64,000 nt of DNA, from positions 985,070-1,049,069 of the forward strand of contig NW_003314294.1 in the NCBI RefSeq assembly GCF_000143415.4, read 5' to 3'. Shown piece after piece: positions 28,347 through 39,078 of the stretch. The notes beneath the pieces were generated by a model. That model was not told the DNA's origin, ran no database searches, and saw only the letters and a program-made list of their open reading frames with translations. This stretch comes from Selaginella moellendorffii (Eukaryota; Streptophyta; Lycopodiopsida; Selaginellales; Selaginellaceae). Each line of letters starts with the position of its first letter. Position 1 is the stretch's first letter. The translations under genes were made by a program, and so were the position numbers.

Positions 28347-31300
28347 CGTGCTCGTGACGAAAAAAAGAAAACGAAAGGGAATAGTCTAATGGAATATGTT
28401 CTTGCGGCTCAGTTTGGAACACACATGTAAAGGAAGAACTCGTCTTCTAGAGCGCTGTGTGACGTGGTCCTCGAATTGAATCGTTTGGGTCTCTAGAAGA
28501 TGCTGACTTGTTGTCACGGAAATTGCCACGAATAGAAGCTATGCTTATTCTGGAAATCTAGAGTAAATGGCTACGCGGTTTCATTATTTATCTAAAAGTT
28601 AGTACGAATAACAAAAATGTAGAAAGCCTTTGTTTATTTCCAAAGAAAAAACTATTTCTCTAATTTTTCATTGTGATTGAGAAGTATGTCTCCTGCTCTA
28701 TAGCAGCCACCAAACTTTCCACAGCCCCAAGGTATAAGATTTTGTTGTTTGCCCAAACCTTCAATATATCCTGATGGAGTGTGTGCTTTTATCCAGGGTG
28801 CAATAGTCCAAGTTGGCTGCTCCTGAGCTCACCCAGCTCACCAATTGCAGCCCTAGGGGCCTTTTTGCAGCAAGATTGCTGCCTTGCAGCACCAAGGAGA
28901 TGCTGAGCACAGCCTCTCTAATGATTCTTTCACTCCAAGTTGGCCGTGATAAAAATGCCTTTTGACTCTGTCCCACACACTCCTCAGCTTTGGGAAACAC
29001 TGTTGGTTTGAGGCTGTTTGCAATGCATGTTAAGATTTTCTAACCTAACTCACCAAAGAAGGTGGCAAGCTCTTTCTTTTGCCAGGATTCTCTCCTTGCC
29101 ACTCCAATTGTCCATTACACTTGGGTCACTATGTTTCTACAGTTGGTCACAAGCAACACAAAAATTCCTACATTAGAAAGATGGGATGAGCTCAAAATTC
29201 TCTCCACACACTCCAAAATTTCTTCTAACACACTTAAATTGCTACTCTAAACTTCAAAACACTGTGTCTATAGAAACTTGCAAGTTACTAAGAGATTCCT
29301 GATAAAGAGCACTTTTTTTCTTCTAAAGAAGATTGAAATTTATTTGAAAAGCATGATATATGAAAATTAATCATTTACGTAATTGTCACCGCATTGTGCA
29401 CTATTATGTAAAGCCATTAAATCTAATTTTTGCTGGCGATATAAATGCTTTTAAGCTCATTGGCTTTATTTTTAAGATTAAAAGGTCACAATTGTCCAAA
29501 AGAGTGAAGCCTAGTTTCTTTAAGGTTGAAAAAAATGGTTTAAATTTTTGTCATTGAGTTATTATTTTTTGTTGATATTTGTAACCTAAAATTTAAGAAA
29601 ATAGTTTTAAGACTTTATGTTTCGTTGTTAGTAGTCATTATATTTAAAGTCAAAATTAATTTTTTTTAATTGATATTTTTAATTTCTATTTATGACTAAA
29701 TTTTAAGTAATTTATAATAGTTATAAATAAAAAACTAATATATTTAGTTATTATGTTTGAATAAATTTTAAGTCATTATTGTGATGATATTTTAAGCTGT
29801 TATTAAAGAAAATTTTAGTTGTTTATAGTAAAATGTAAAATAAATAGCTGATAGTTTAATTTATAACCAATAAATCACAGTTGAAGCTAATATAGAGCTA
29901 ACAAAATTGCATATCTTGAGCTAACATAGGCCATCAACAAATCATACACAATAATCCATAATAAAGTGTCATGGTCAAATATACTAAATGTTGATGTGGC
30001 AAATACAAGATTAAGAGTGATACTATACTAAGATAACTTTGAGTGCTACTAAATAATATAATTTTTCATCACTTATCCTTGTTTGTGATTGTCTTTAGCT
30101 TCATTTGGCTAAAGTTTTGTTACTACAACAGTCTTTTTGATCTAGTTTTTGAGAGGCAAGTCAAGGTGAAACATTCCCATAATAATGCCATTATGGAAAG
30201 AAATCAATTCATATTAAAAAACATGAAAGAGAAATTCATATTGTTGTACCCACCTTACAAGTGAGTTGCAATCGAGTGACTGACACAAACTACCCTTAAT
30301 CTTAACAATGTCATTTATAATAGTAGCATTAGCCAGTGCTTCATAGGAAACTCTCTCTTAGGAAAATTTAGCTTTCGATAAAAAAAGAGAGGAAGATATA
30401 ATGGGAACATAGTCACCTTTAGATCATTATGGAAGCATCATTATGATGTTCTTGTTGTCTTCAAACTTCACAATTTGCAACAGATCAATCAGTCATGTAT
30501 AAAAATTAAATTTTTCCATGGAAGCATCCTTGCAACACTAGGGGAAAATCACAATTTACAAGTTAGTTTTTCTGTTTTGAGAAATCTAAGAAATCTTCTG
30601 CTTGGAGGAAAACTAGAGCCACTGAGAGTGTTAAAAGTATCATACCTTGAATAGATAAAAGTTTAGACTCAGCCCAATAAAACAAAGAACAACTACTCTT
30701 ACCATACTCTAATTCTACTATACTCTTACTTGTATCCATTTTATGTTTGGATGTAGGAGAAGATTGACAATACATAGTAGTGAGTGATGAGAGAAATCAA
30801 AGGAAAATTTTCATACTTACCATGAACTCCTTGTAGTGAAAACCATGAGAATCACTAAACTCCTTACGTTGCAGGATATTTCTTAAATATCCCAAGATCC
30901 TTGGAGTGCAAGAGAGACAATGTAGAGCAATCATGGTTAGCACAAAATAAAACTACTTATATTCTAATCCACAACCCAAATAGAATTCATCAAGAGCACC
31001 TTCAAGCTTTTAAAATAGGAAAAATGAAAACTCTAAAGTCAAAAACAAGCATTAAGACCACTTGCCTTGCCAAATGCTAGTACCTATATCTAAGACTTAG
31101 CCATATTTCTGAATAACTGATAAAAATATTTACAAAAACTAAACAAGTAAAACTATAAGTTCATCATGAATATACCTTCTTGATAATCATGAAAATCCTT
31201 TTCTTTCTTAGGTCAAGAAGGCAAACTGAATCAATTGCACAAACATGGTTCCTTACCTTAAAGCACAATGTTTGGGATCCAAATTGCACCAGGGCTTTGC

Positions 31301-33340
31301 TTTGTAATTCAAAGAAAGCTTGGAATAGTAGGAATGTATACCAGATTTGTTTGGAGAGCCTTCATCCAAATAATGACAAATTAATACTGAATTGTATTAA
31401 AAATTACTTATGTTATGAAATGATCTATTGTTTGGCTTGATATTCTAGTAATAACTTGAACATTTAAATTAATTAAAAATGTAGATAAAATAGAAGTACT
31501 AACCCCTCTATAAGTAGGTAATAAATTGTCTTCACTCCCATGTAATCATTTAAAGAAATAATCAAATGCATTATCATCCTTAATATTATCATTATCACCA
31601 CCATTACCACCACCCAAATTCATACCACCATCATAGGAATTATAAAACTGTATGTTAAAAATAAATCTACATAATTTAATCCCTTTGATATCTTCCACCA
31701 GAAATGTATTGAAGGATGTTTACTATAAAGATGAATATAATTTGTGATAATCCATATGAGGCAAATATAATTACCTCCACACCTCAAACACCAGCATACA
31801 ACTTTGATTCCTAAATCCTAGATAAGGAAATATAGCTTCTTATTAGCTTTAATAAGAATATCCTTTATTACGAAGTTCATAATTGAATTTGTTTTACTGC
31901 AACATCTTAATGACTTATATTTTAGTTGCTACTAAGTTGCATTTAACTAATGAAATGGTCTAGTTATAAAGAATAAACTGTAAATTGCAACAATAAATTA
32001 TGATATATATTCTGTTGTAAAGAATAACTCTATTTTCTAACTAAATTTTGTATGAATATAAAAAAATTCATAAATTGCAACATAAAATTTGTAACTAAAG
32101 CCAATTTGCTACTAATATTTTAAGTAGTTAAAATTTACATAAAATAACACAATTGTTTTTGTTAAAATAACATATCTTTATAATGCTATTGTGTAACAAT
32201 GATCCTTTATTATCCATATTGCAGTTATATTTGACAAACCCTAAAAAAGAAGAAAAGGTGGTTTAAGCAGGGCCTTGGACTACCTTGAGGGGCACAATGG
32301 CATATCTTCACAAACAAAGCCTTCATCAGCATTGTTCATGATTGTCCAGGACTTTGATTTGACCATTAAGACATCACAAAAACCTAGCACATTGATGCAA
32401 AACTCTCATAGCCATGATTGTTTCCTCTAGATCATTAGGGATTTGCAGAAATTCCAGCCGATTATGGAGCACTACTGCCACACATGCTGGGGTGATTAAG
32501 GCAGCGAGCTGAGGAGCTCACCAAGAACATGTTACCCTTCTGACCGCCAAATGACCTGTTTGTTTAAAAGTTGCATTACTATATTTATTTAAGTTTTCAG
32601 TCTAGGCATATTCTAAAATATTCACGGTCAAACGATGATATGCTGCACCAAATCCAGCTTCAGAAAACTCCCCACTCCCCATTGCAGTTGCTGAGGGATT
32701 CTGTGTACAGTCTATATGAGAGGATTTTTAACACTTGGGCTTATGAAATCTGTGGTAAAGAACCTGGCCAATATCCAACATATTGTCCTTGTATGTAGTT
32801 CAACTTGAGCAAGAGAGATTTAGACATTCCATAATCTTTTAATAAGATCTCATGGCTGTCTTGTCTCTGTTGCAATTTAGAGTTGAGCATATTTGGTTTC
32901 CTGCTTGGCATATTCTAATTTCCCCAGAGAAAATCCTATTATAACTGCTGAGGAGTTGCTATTTGCAAATGAGGGATTGGGCTGCTAGAACTTAACAAGG
33001 TTTAGCTGTTTTTCTATCAAAAGCTCTCACTTGAATAGTTTGATTGGTATCCTTTAGAGAGATCTGGTCTTCAATTCTTGTGCACACAAGCTATTAGACA
33101 CAGTTTCTAAGAAAGTTAGGACATAGAACTTGGGATTCGCTTGAATAGGAAAAAAAACCAACATAAAAAAATCATAATACTGGTCTCATGGTTGCAGTGA
33201 GGATGCTCCAATACCAAACATATAAAATTTAAGCAGTGACACCTAGAAATCAAATGATGATGCCTACTAGCACAATTGGTGGCAATTATTAAAGTCCTTT
33301 AAGCAAACCAAAACACATTTTAGCTAAACTAGGTTATCCA
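28347..33340. other. A/T-rich gene-free island of about 5 kb
   Basis: From about 28.6 to 33.3 kb the sequence is strongly A/T-dominated with long A and T runs and only short frames. No coding motif, tRNA, terminal repeat or tandem array stood out. It contrasts sharply with the flanking G+C-richer genes and may be old transposon debris. Confidence 0.6.
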
Positions 33341-34183
33341 TTAGAGCTTGGAAAATGCGGGCTTTCGTTTCTCCTTTCGAGCTCGAATGGCCTCAGCAAC
33401 GTCCTGGAAAGACATCGATGCCGAGTTTCGCGCGGCAACGTAGTCCAGTCCCTGTGCCACGCTCATGTCACGCCCCTTGACAAGAACAGCCTTGGTGCCG
33501 CGCACAGCGAGCTCGGATTTCCCAGCAATCGCTCCTGCCAGCGATTCCACCGCGGCCTCCATTTCCTGCCGGGAATCAAACACCCGGCTCACCAGTCCCA
33601 GCTCCTTGGCCTCCTTGCCATCGAAGTTCCGCGCCGTGAGCGCCAGTTCCATCGTGTTTGCGTAGCCCACGATCGCTGGAAGGCGCTGCAAGCTCCCCAG
33701 ATCGGCAGTGATTCCTAGATCCACCTCCTTGACGGAGAAGAGCGAATCCCTGGTGCAGTACCTCACGTCGCAGGCCGTGATGAGGTCGATCCCACCGCCA
33801 ATGCACGCACCGTGGATCATCGCGATGACTGGCTTGCGGCAAACCTCTGGGGCCGAGAGGGAGTCTTGCAACCACCTTATGTATGCGCCGAATCTCTCGC
33901 GGCCGCGAGCGCCATCGCCATCGCCATCGCCACTGCTGGAGGAAGGGGAAGAAGACGATTTGGTGCTGAGGATGTTGGTGTCGATCCCCGAGCAGAAATT
34001 GGGGCCACTCCCTGACAGCAGTACCACGCGCACCTGCGGATCATCGTCCAGAGCTCGCAGCGCGATCGGGAGCTCGCGGAAGAGGGCGTCGTCCAGGGCA
34101 TTGCCCTTGTGTGGCCGGTTGAGGAGGAGACGCGCAACGCCATGCTCGTCCACGCCCTCATTGCGTACCACCGCCATAGCCAT
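33341..34183 (-). CDS. DCI1: Peroxisomal delta(3,5)-delta(2,4)-dienoyl-CoA isomerase (ECH/DCI type)
   Basis: Crotonase-fold enzyme, 280 residues from ATG 34183 (MAMAVVRNEGVDEHGVARLL; the upstream in-frame codon is TTG). It moves double bonds during beta-oxidation of unsaturated fatty acids. Motifs: LNRPHKGNALDDALF; oxyanion-hole FCSGIDTNIL and ACIGGGIDLITACDVRYC; SVKEVDLGITADLGSLQRLP. The three acidic residues known for the dienoyl-CoA isomerase ECH1 (D in GID, E in KEV, D in TADLG) are all present, favouring this over a simple hydratase. The protein ends in SKL, a canonical PTS1 peroxisome signal, right at the stop 33343-33341. A Ser/Gly/Asp-rich insert (about residues 75-95) is unusual. The gene is intronless. 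ATTAGGG ends 6 nt before the ATG. Confidence 0.92.
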   Translation of the reverse strand: MAMAVVRNEGVDEHGVARLLLNRPHKGNALDDALFRELPIALRALDDDPQVRVVLLSGSGPNFCSGIDTNILSTKSSSSPSSSSGDGDGDGARGRERFGAYIRWLQDSLSAPEVCRKPVIAMIHGACIGGGIDLITACDVRYCTRDSLFSVKEVDLGITADLGSLQRLPAIVGYANTMELALTARNFDGKEAKELGLVSRVFDSRQEMEAAVESLAGAIAGKSELAVRGTKAVLVKGRDMSVAQGLDYVAARNSASMSFQDVAEAIRARKEKRKPAFSKL

Positions 34184-34396
34184 CAAGAACCCTAATTTCT
34201 TAAAATGGTGGACTTACACAGAAGCAAACCAGCTTGTACGAGAGATAACATAGCTGTTAAAAGAAAGTGTTAAAAAAGTTTACAAAATTGTAAAAAAACT
34301 ATACCAGAAGTAAATTTTCCGGGTAAAATTCGGCCGAGATAATCCTTAACCTGGTTTTAAAACACGTAACATATATATTACAATAAGAAAACTAGG

Positions 34397-34615
34397 ATTC
34401 AATCTACACCGTCTGATAGACAACGGCTTAGATTTGGAGTTCTAGATGAGCTCTCTCCACCCAACGTCGAGGCCTATCAGCGAGCTCGGCTTTCTGATGC
34501 CACCAATGCAGTCACGAGGAACTTGGCAATGCTGATGGTCGCCTTTGTTGCTGCTGAGTTCAGCCATTTTCTGGTCATGAACTTGCAACTTCAGACGTTG
34601 GCTTCAGAGAATGGT
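34397..34615 (-). pseudogene. Rearranged copy of the DUF4057 gene 3' end
   Basis: Aligns with 39022-39320, the last exon and 3' end of the DUF4057 gene, in the same orientation. Shared blocks include AGACAACGGCTTAGATTT, GGCTTTCTGATGCCACCAA and GCTGAGTTCAGCCATTTTCT. It carries an internal deletion, a small insertion and many substitutions, so it is not functional. It lies just past the end of the Crinkler-like gene, while the intact copy lies beyond the ADP/ATP carrier pseudogene. Confidence 0.8.
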
Positions 34616-34726
34616 TCATTAAGACTCGCTGTCCTTCCTCATGAAAAACTCTTCAAATCCTTCCCAAAAAAGAAGATCAAGGACATAGGGCAGAACTATG
34701 AGTGGCCCGAAGACAAACAAAGTGCT

Positions 34727-37517
34727 TCACCCCCTTTTCAGTTTCTTCAAACCTTTCTTCACCTCTTCCACAGCATCCAGCAATTCCGTGTTGACAATCC
34801 CCCGAAGTTTCCGACCAGCCCAAACAGCCGACAGAGGTGAAACCTGAAGGACAAAATAAACATGTTAAAAATCAAATGAAATATGCCTTACCAGGGGGAT
34901 TTCTTTGTGCCCCTTTCTCGCTCGCCCACTCCACCACACATCTCCGAAGGCCACCTTTCCTACCCTTGGATGTGGGTTTGGTGAAACAACCAGCCTAAGG
35001 TAGCCAGTCCAGCACCACTGTTTTAGTTTTCGAGAGGCTCCTCCTGAATGCAGCATCTTGTCAATCTTCATGATGTCGAGTGAGGAAAAAGCTTGTGTCA
35101 CACCCAGCCCAGATCCGGTCCTGAACTGTAGAAACACAGGCATCATCTTGTGCGACTCTTTGCTTCTGAGAAGAAACATCCCATCTGGTCCAGCTTCTTG
35201 GAATGGTCCAAGCCATGCATAAGTAGCAAACGATGCACCAGCCTCAACAGCTTCAACCCACAGGTTCAACTGTTCTTCAGTCTGAATCTCCTGAACCAGC
35301 ACCCCCGAGTGCCCTCGTGGCTTTACAACTTCATACTCCTCCTTGTAGACCACATCTGTTTCCTGCAAACCCAAAACCTCAGCTGGTAGCTTGTTGTCAA
35401 ATGCCTCCCCCACGATGCATGCAAACCGCTCAAAGGTAATGCCACGGACTGATGCGTTTGCAGCTGTGCTGATGACTCGCTCCATTACTGTACCAGCAGG
35501 CATATGTTCCCAGAGTGCTTCTGCAATCATCGGCTCTTGAAGGATCACGTATTGCACGTTAACCCGACCTGAAGAACCAGGTCCGGCTTCATCACCCCTC
35601 ACCCCTCTTATGTGTGGAATGATCGGTGCAAAAGGTCCGGCACTGGCGTCACTCTCAAGCAGCGTTGCAAAGCCACAATCCACTAAGGTCATGACACTCC
35701 TCTTCCGCTGCACAATAACATGACCAAAACCTGGAAAAGACAAGCATGAGGAATATATCTGTAAAGAATCAGTGACACATACCTGTAAGATAATACGTGA
35801 ACAGAATGTCCTCAATCATTTGTGCCGCCTCTGGATCGTCCCACACCCGCTCCACTTCATCCCTTAAAGACCGAAGAAGTCCAAGCTCCACCCCAGTCTT
35901 GTTAATCAACTCCAAGAAGAAAACTTGGAACCAATCCTCTGGTGGTTTGTCCTGCACAACGTACTTCTCAATCGCCGTGCTCAAAAGTCGCCTTCTTCCA
36001 GTGTACATGGAAGTAATCGCGGGCATGTCCAGCCTGCTGATATCTATAAACCGTTGGAGAAAGGCTGGAATGTTGGTGTCGTCAAAGCCAGGTAAACTAT
36101 ATATTTCTCTTACATCGAAAGGCTTCACTGTCCCTCCCAGAAGTCTTTCCCGAACCTTAAGCATATTCGTGCCGGTGCCCGCAACAAACAAGCAGCTCTT
36201 CAAGAAACCGTACGACTTCAGAGCCAGTAACATGGGGCTCAACAACGGCTGCCCTTTCGTAGGACTGAGTTCAGACTTGAATCGACCTTTCATACAACGA
36301 AGCAGCATTTGAGCCTCATCAAGGACAACCACCCCCTCCTTCCAACCAATGTCATCTGCAAGATTCCTTATAACCTCCTCCAGCTGATCCATAGGCAGTT
36401 GCTGATCCACTGGAACACAATCGATCAAGGCTTCAACCGCAGCACGGAAGACATCATCAACTGCCGGGTACTCCAACTGGAAAAAAGCCCAATCACGAGG
36501 ATGAAGCCCAGGTTTCAGCGCTTTCAGCAACTTCAAATATTTCAGCCGGACAAGAATCAAAATCCCAACACCAAACCGCACCACTGCATGATTCGGATCA
36601 AGATCGTGTTCACCTGCGGGGAACCGAGTCTCCATCCATCTGGCAACCCTGTCTACATCATTCGATCCTCCTCCAAATCCAACCATCGGACGCTTACCCG
36701 TGAGAAACAAGGTGAATCTACTGCAGGCAAGTTCGATCAACATTCTCGTTTTTCCTGAACCGCTGGGAGCCAAGAGCACAGTGGTGTGGCGTTCTGACAA
36801 CCTCTGCGCAAACCGATTGTCGAGCTCCACAAGTCCATCTCCTACACCTTCCCATAAAAGGCATGGCAGGTTACTAAGCGCACACATGAGTGTCCGGGCC
36901 GAGGGAAATTTCGCCTTACAAACCGACTCGTAAGGAGCCAACCGAGATATGAACTGCGATTTCGTGGAGATGGAAGTATCACACACCTGTAATATGGACA
37001 CTCCTGTTATGGTTGTTTTTGTTTCTGTTTCACACAAGAAAAGGAGTGAGCAACATAGCCAACATGGTGTGACCACACTGGCCCAATCGACTGCAATAAG
37101 GTTCATTTAATCAATTACAAAAGATCGCAGAATACCAACAATCCAACAGCACGAGAGCCCAACAAGCAAACGGCCACGAACAAAAGCCTGACGCCATCAT
37201 CAAACACACGACACCATAGGCTGAAACAACCCAGAGCACAGAACAGCAAAACGCCCCAAATCGAGGGGGATAGCTAAATACACAAAGAATGACTTACCAT
37301 TACTTCTGAGGAGGATGAGTTTTTGCTCCCGCAGCTGTTCTTCCTCCTTCCGCAGCAGTTCTTTCTTCTTCCGCAGCCGCTCTTTTTCATTCCGCCAATA
37401 TTCCGCCAGAGATTGATTGCCACTCTGAAGGGCAGAGAGAAAAGATTCCCCAGCCGCTTGGATCTGCGGCTCAAGAAGCCCGATTTGAGCCGCCACCTTA
37501 GCCAATTCCTCGTCCAT
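34727..37517 (-). CDS. Crinkler/RHS-like P-loop NTPase with possible nuclease-like C-terminus
   Basis: Four exons join in phase: 37525-37298, 37003-35783, 35730-34892 and 34843-34727 (introns 294, 52 and 48 nt). From ATG 37517 the order is: charged coiled coil (NEKERLRKKKELLRKEEEQL); a linker; a P-loop ATPase with Walker A LLAPSGSGKTRML, a Walker B-like VVVLDEAQMLL, and a downstream SCLFVAGTGTNML strand; a helical region; and a C-terminal module with PDGMFLLRSKE followed by VFLQFRTGSG, reminiscent of the D...(Q)xK core of PD-(D/E)xK-type nucleases though with Arg for Lys. It ends LLDAVEEVKKGLKKLKRG, stop 34729-34727. Header, single-domain ATPase and restriction-fold-like end recall the Crinkler/RHS class. 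A shorter reading stopping at 34865 ignores the last intron. Cell role unknown; family call from pattern only. Confidence 0.6.
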
Positions 37518-37567
37518 TTTGCTAGCTGAAACCCTATCTTGAAACCCTCTTGTATGGAGAATCGTAA

Positions 37568-37592
37568 GGGACGGTTTAGGGTTTAGGGTTAT
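37568..37592. promoter_or_regulatory. Double telo-box (GGTTTAGGGTTTAGGG)
   Basis: Two consecutive TTTAGGG units about 55 nt upstream of ATG 37517, plus a single TAGGGTTT (minus strand, 37536-37529) 11 nt before it. This supports a transcription start in this region for the Crinkler-like gene. Confidence 0.45.
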
Positions 37593-37743
37593 ATTAAACT
37601 ATAATTAATTATAATAAGTCCTTGATTATAAACAAGAGAAGCAACTCTTTAGCCGACATGGATCAAAGAGAAAATGAGGGGCATAGGAACAGAACACAAC
37701 AGTCATAGCCATACAAACAAACGCGAAGCAAGAGAAGCCATAC

Positions 37744-37921
37744 CTGGCACTTTGAGGTGCAGCTCAAGCTTCTTAGCAGCAAAGACAGGCACCCTTAGCT
37801 GGATCACGTCGTCGTATGTGAGATCTTTCAACTCCCCCACAAACTCGTAGCCCTCTGATTCCAGACTTTGCACAGCTCGATCAATCACGGCCGGTTTCCC
37901 GACTATTTGAAATGACCTCAC
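37744..37921 (-). CDS. SAM-like exon, possibly the 5' part of the Crinkler-like gene
   Basis: A 59-codon frame (IVGKPAVIDRAVQSLESEGY, ELKDLTYDDVIQLRVPVF, KKLELHLKV) resembles a SAM domain. It ends at a good donor (CCAG|GTATGG) whose phase fits the acceptor at 37526 (TTTCAG|CTAGC), so it could precede the coiled coil of the next gene across a 218-nt intron. It has no ATG: the frame opens with GTG at 37921, downstream of an in-frame TAA. It could therefore be an internal exon of a longer transcript or a relic. The telo-box close to ATG 37517 argues for the shorter gene. Confidence 0.35.
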
Positions 37922-38026
37922 CGTAGCAGTAATACTTTCAATGGATTAGAAAACCTTTTATGATCTTTAAAGCATCAAATGCAGTAGCATGAACAAAACA
38001 AGATCTGCATCCAGCTTGTTAGCTTG

Positions 38027-38760
38027 TCAGCCACCCCCACCAGAGCCATAACTCTTTCCCAGGAAGATCATTTGCAATTGGTCATAGCCAGACAACACTC
38101 CAGCTCCAGCCACGGCTCTCACCTGCACCCTTAAACAAGGACTTGACTCCTTCCTTGGCCATAATTTCCCTCAGTGCGTGCATTGAGCTCTTGTACTTGG
38201 CACCCTCGCCAAACCTTCATCATCATACGCCGCCTCACCGTGTCAATCGGGTACCAGGCAAGGCCAGCAGCAATGGTGATGCTCCAGCCCAAGAAGAAAC
38301 TCGCAGCAAAGTTGCCCTGTTGCACAAAGAAGAAAGTACGATTGATTGCTGGAGCTAGCTAAAAGGTCACCTTGAGGTCTCCAATCAACAGCACCGGCTT
38401 GAGAAAGTCGTACATTCCAAAATAGAGGCCCCGGTACACAACAATACCCACGCACGAAATGTTGAAGCCGCGGTAAAGGCCGGCAATGCCATCGCTGGCC
38501 AGGGTCTTCTTGTACACGTCCAGGAGCCCATTGAACTGGCGGCCACCGCCACCGCCACCGCCACCACCCTTCTTTGCAGCCTTGGCGTCGTTGGCCAGGC
38601 GGGTCCGGGCGTAATCCAGCGAGTAGACAAAGAAGAGCGAGGAGGCACCGGCAAGGCCTCCCGACGCCAGGTTTCCAGCAAACCACACCCAGTAGCCGTC
38701 CCGGTCGGCCTTAAAGTTGAAGAGCCTCTTGAAGTGGTCCTTGAAGGCGAAGTTTAGCGC
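38027..38760 (-). pseudogene. ADP/ATP carrier (mitochondrial ANT) pseudogene, 5'-truncated
   Basis: Reading from an acceptor-like site at 38760: [55 protein letters not shown], then after a short intron [20 protein letters not shown] and the ANT signature RRRMMM. After the signature the frame is broken by one extra base near 38212 (the other frame continues [20 protein letters not shown]). It is broken again near 38120, where two bases are missing before a readable [15 protein letters not shown] in another frame. The first third, including the first carrier repeat, is absent upstream. A Gly run (GGGGGGGGG) sits in the matrix loop. Two frame breaks and a missing N-terminus make it a pseudogene unless these are assembly errors. 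Confidence 0.75.
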
Positions 38761-39078
38761 CTGCATGTACACCAGACAATGAGCAAATTGATAGGGAACC
38801 AAGATATCAGGAAAGAGAATTGAAAAACATGTATCACATAAAATATATAATCACGTATGCAGGATCACGAAGAATATCTATGTTGCCACCTTGATAAACA
38901 TAATAGAAATTATAACAAACATCCCTGTAAGAAACATGTGTTAAAAGTAAACGTGAGTAAAAGAGGCAACGTTTAAAATTCTTATTCTCGAGAAATCCTA
39001 ATTTAGAAGTAAAATAAAAATATGATTCGATCTATACCGTCCCTTTACACGCATAGACAACGGCTTAGATTTAGAGTT

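Noticed and set aside
28600-33330. CRISPR-like or tandem arrays in the A/T island
   Set aside because: No regular spacing or repeated unit could be seen by eye.
34865-34891. Stop at 34865 as the end of the NTPase gene
   Set aside because: CTG|GTAAGG is a good donor, and a 48-nt intron leads to a 38-residue, well-formed helical end that terminates at 34727.
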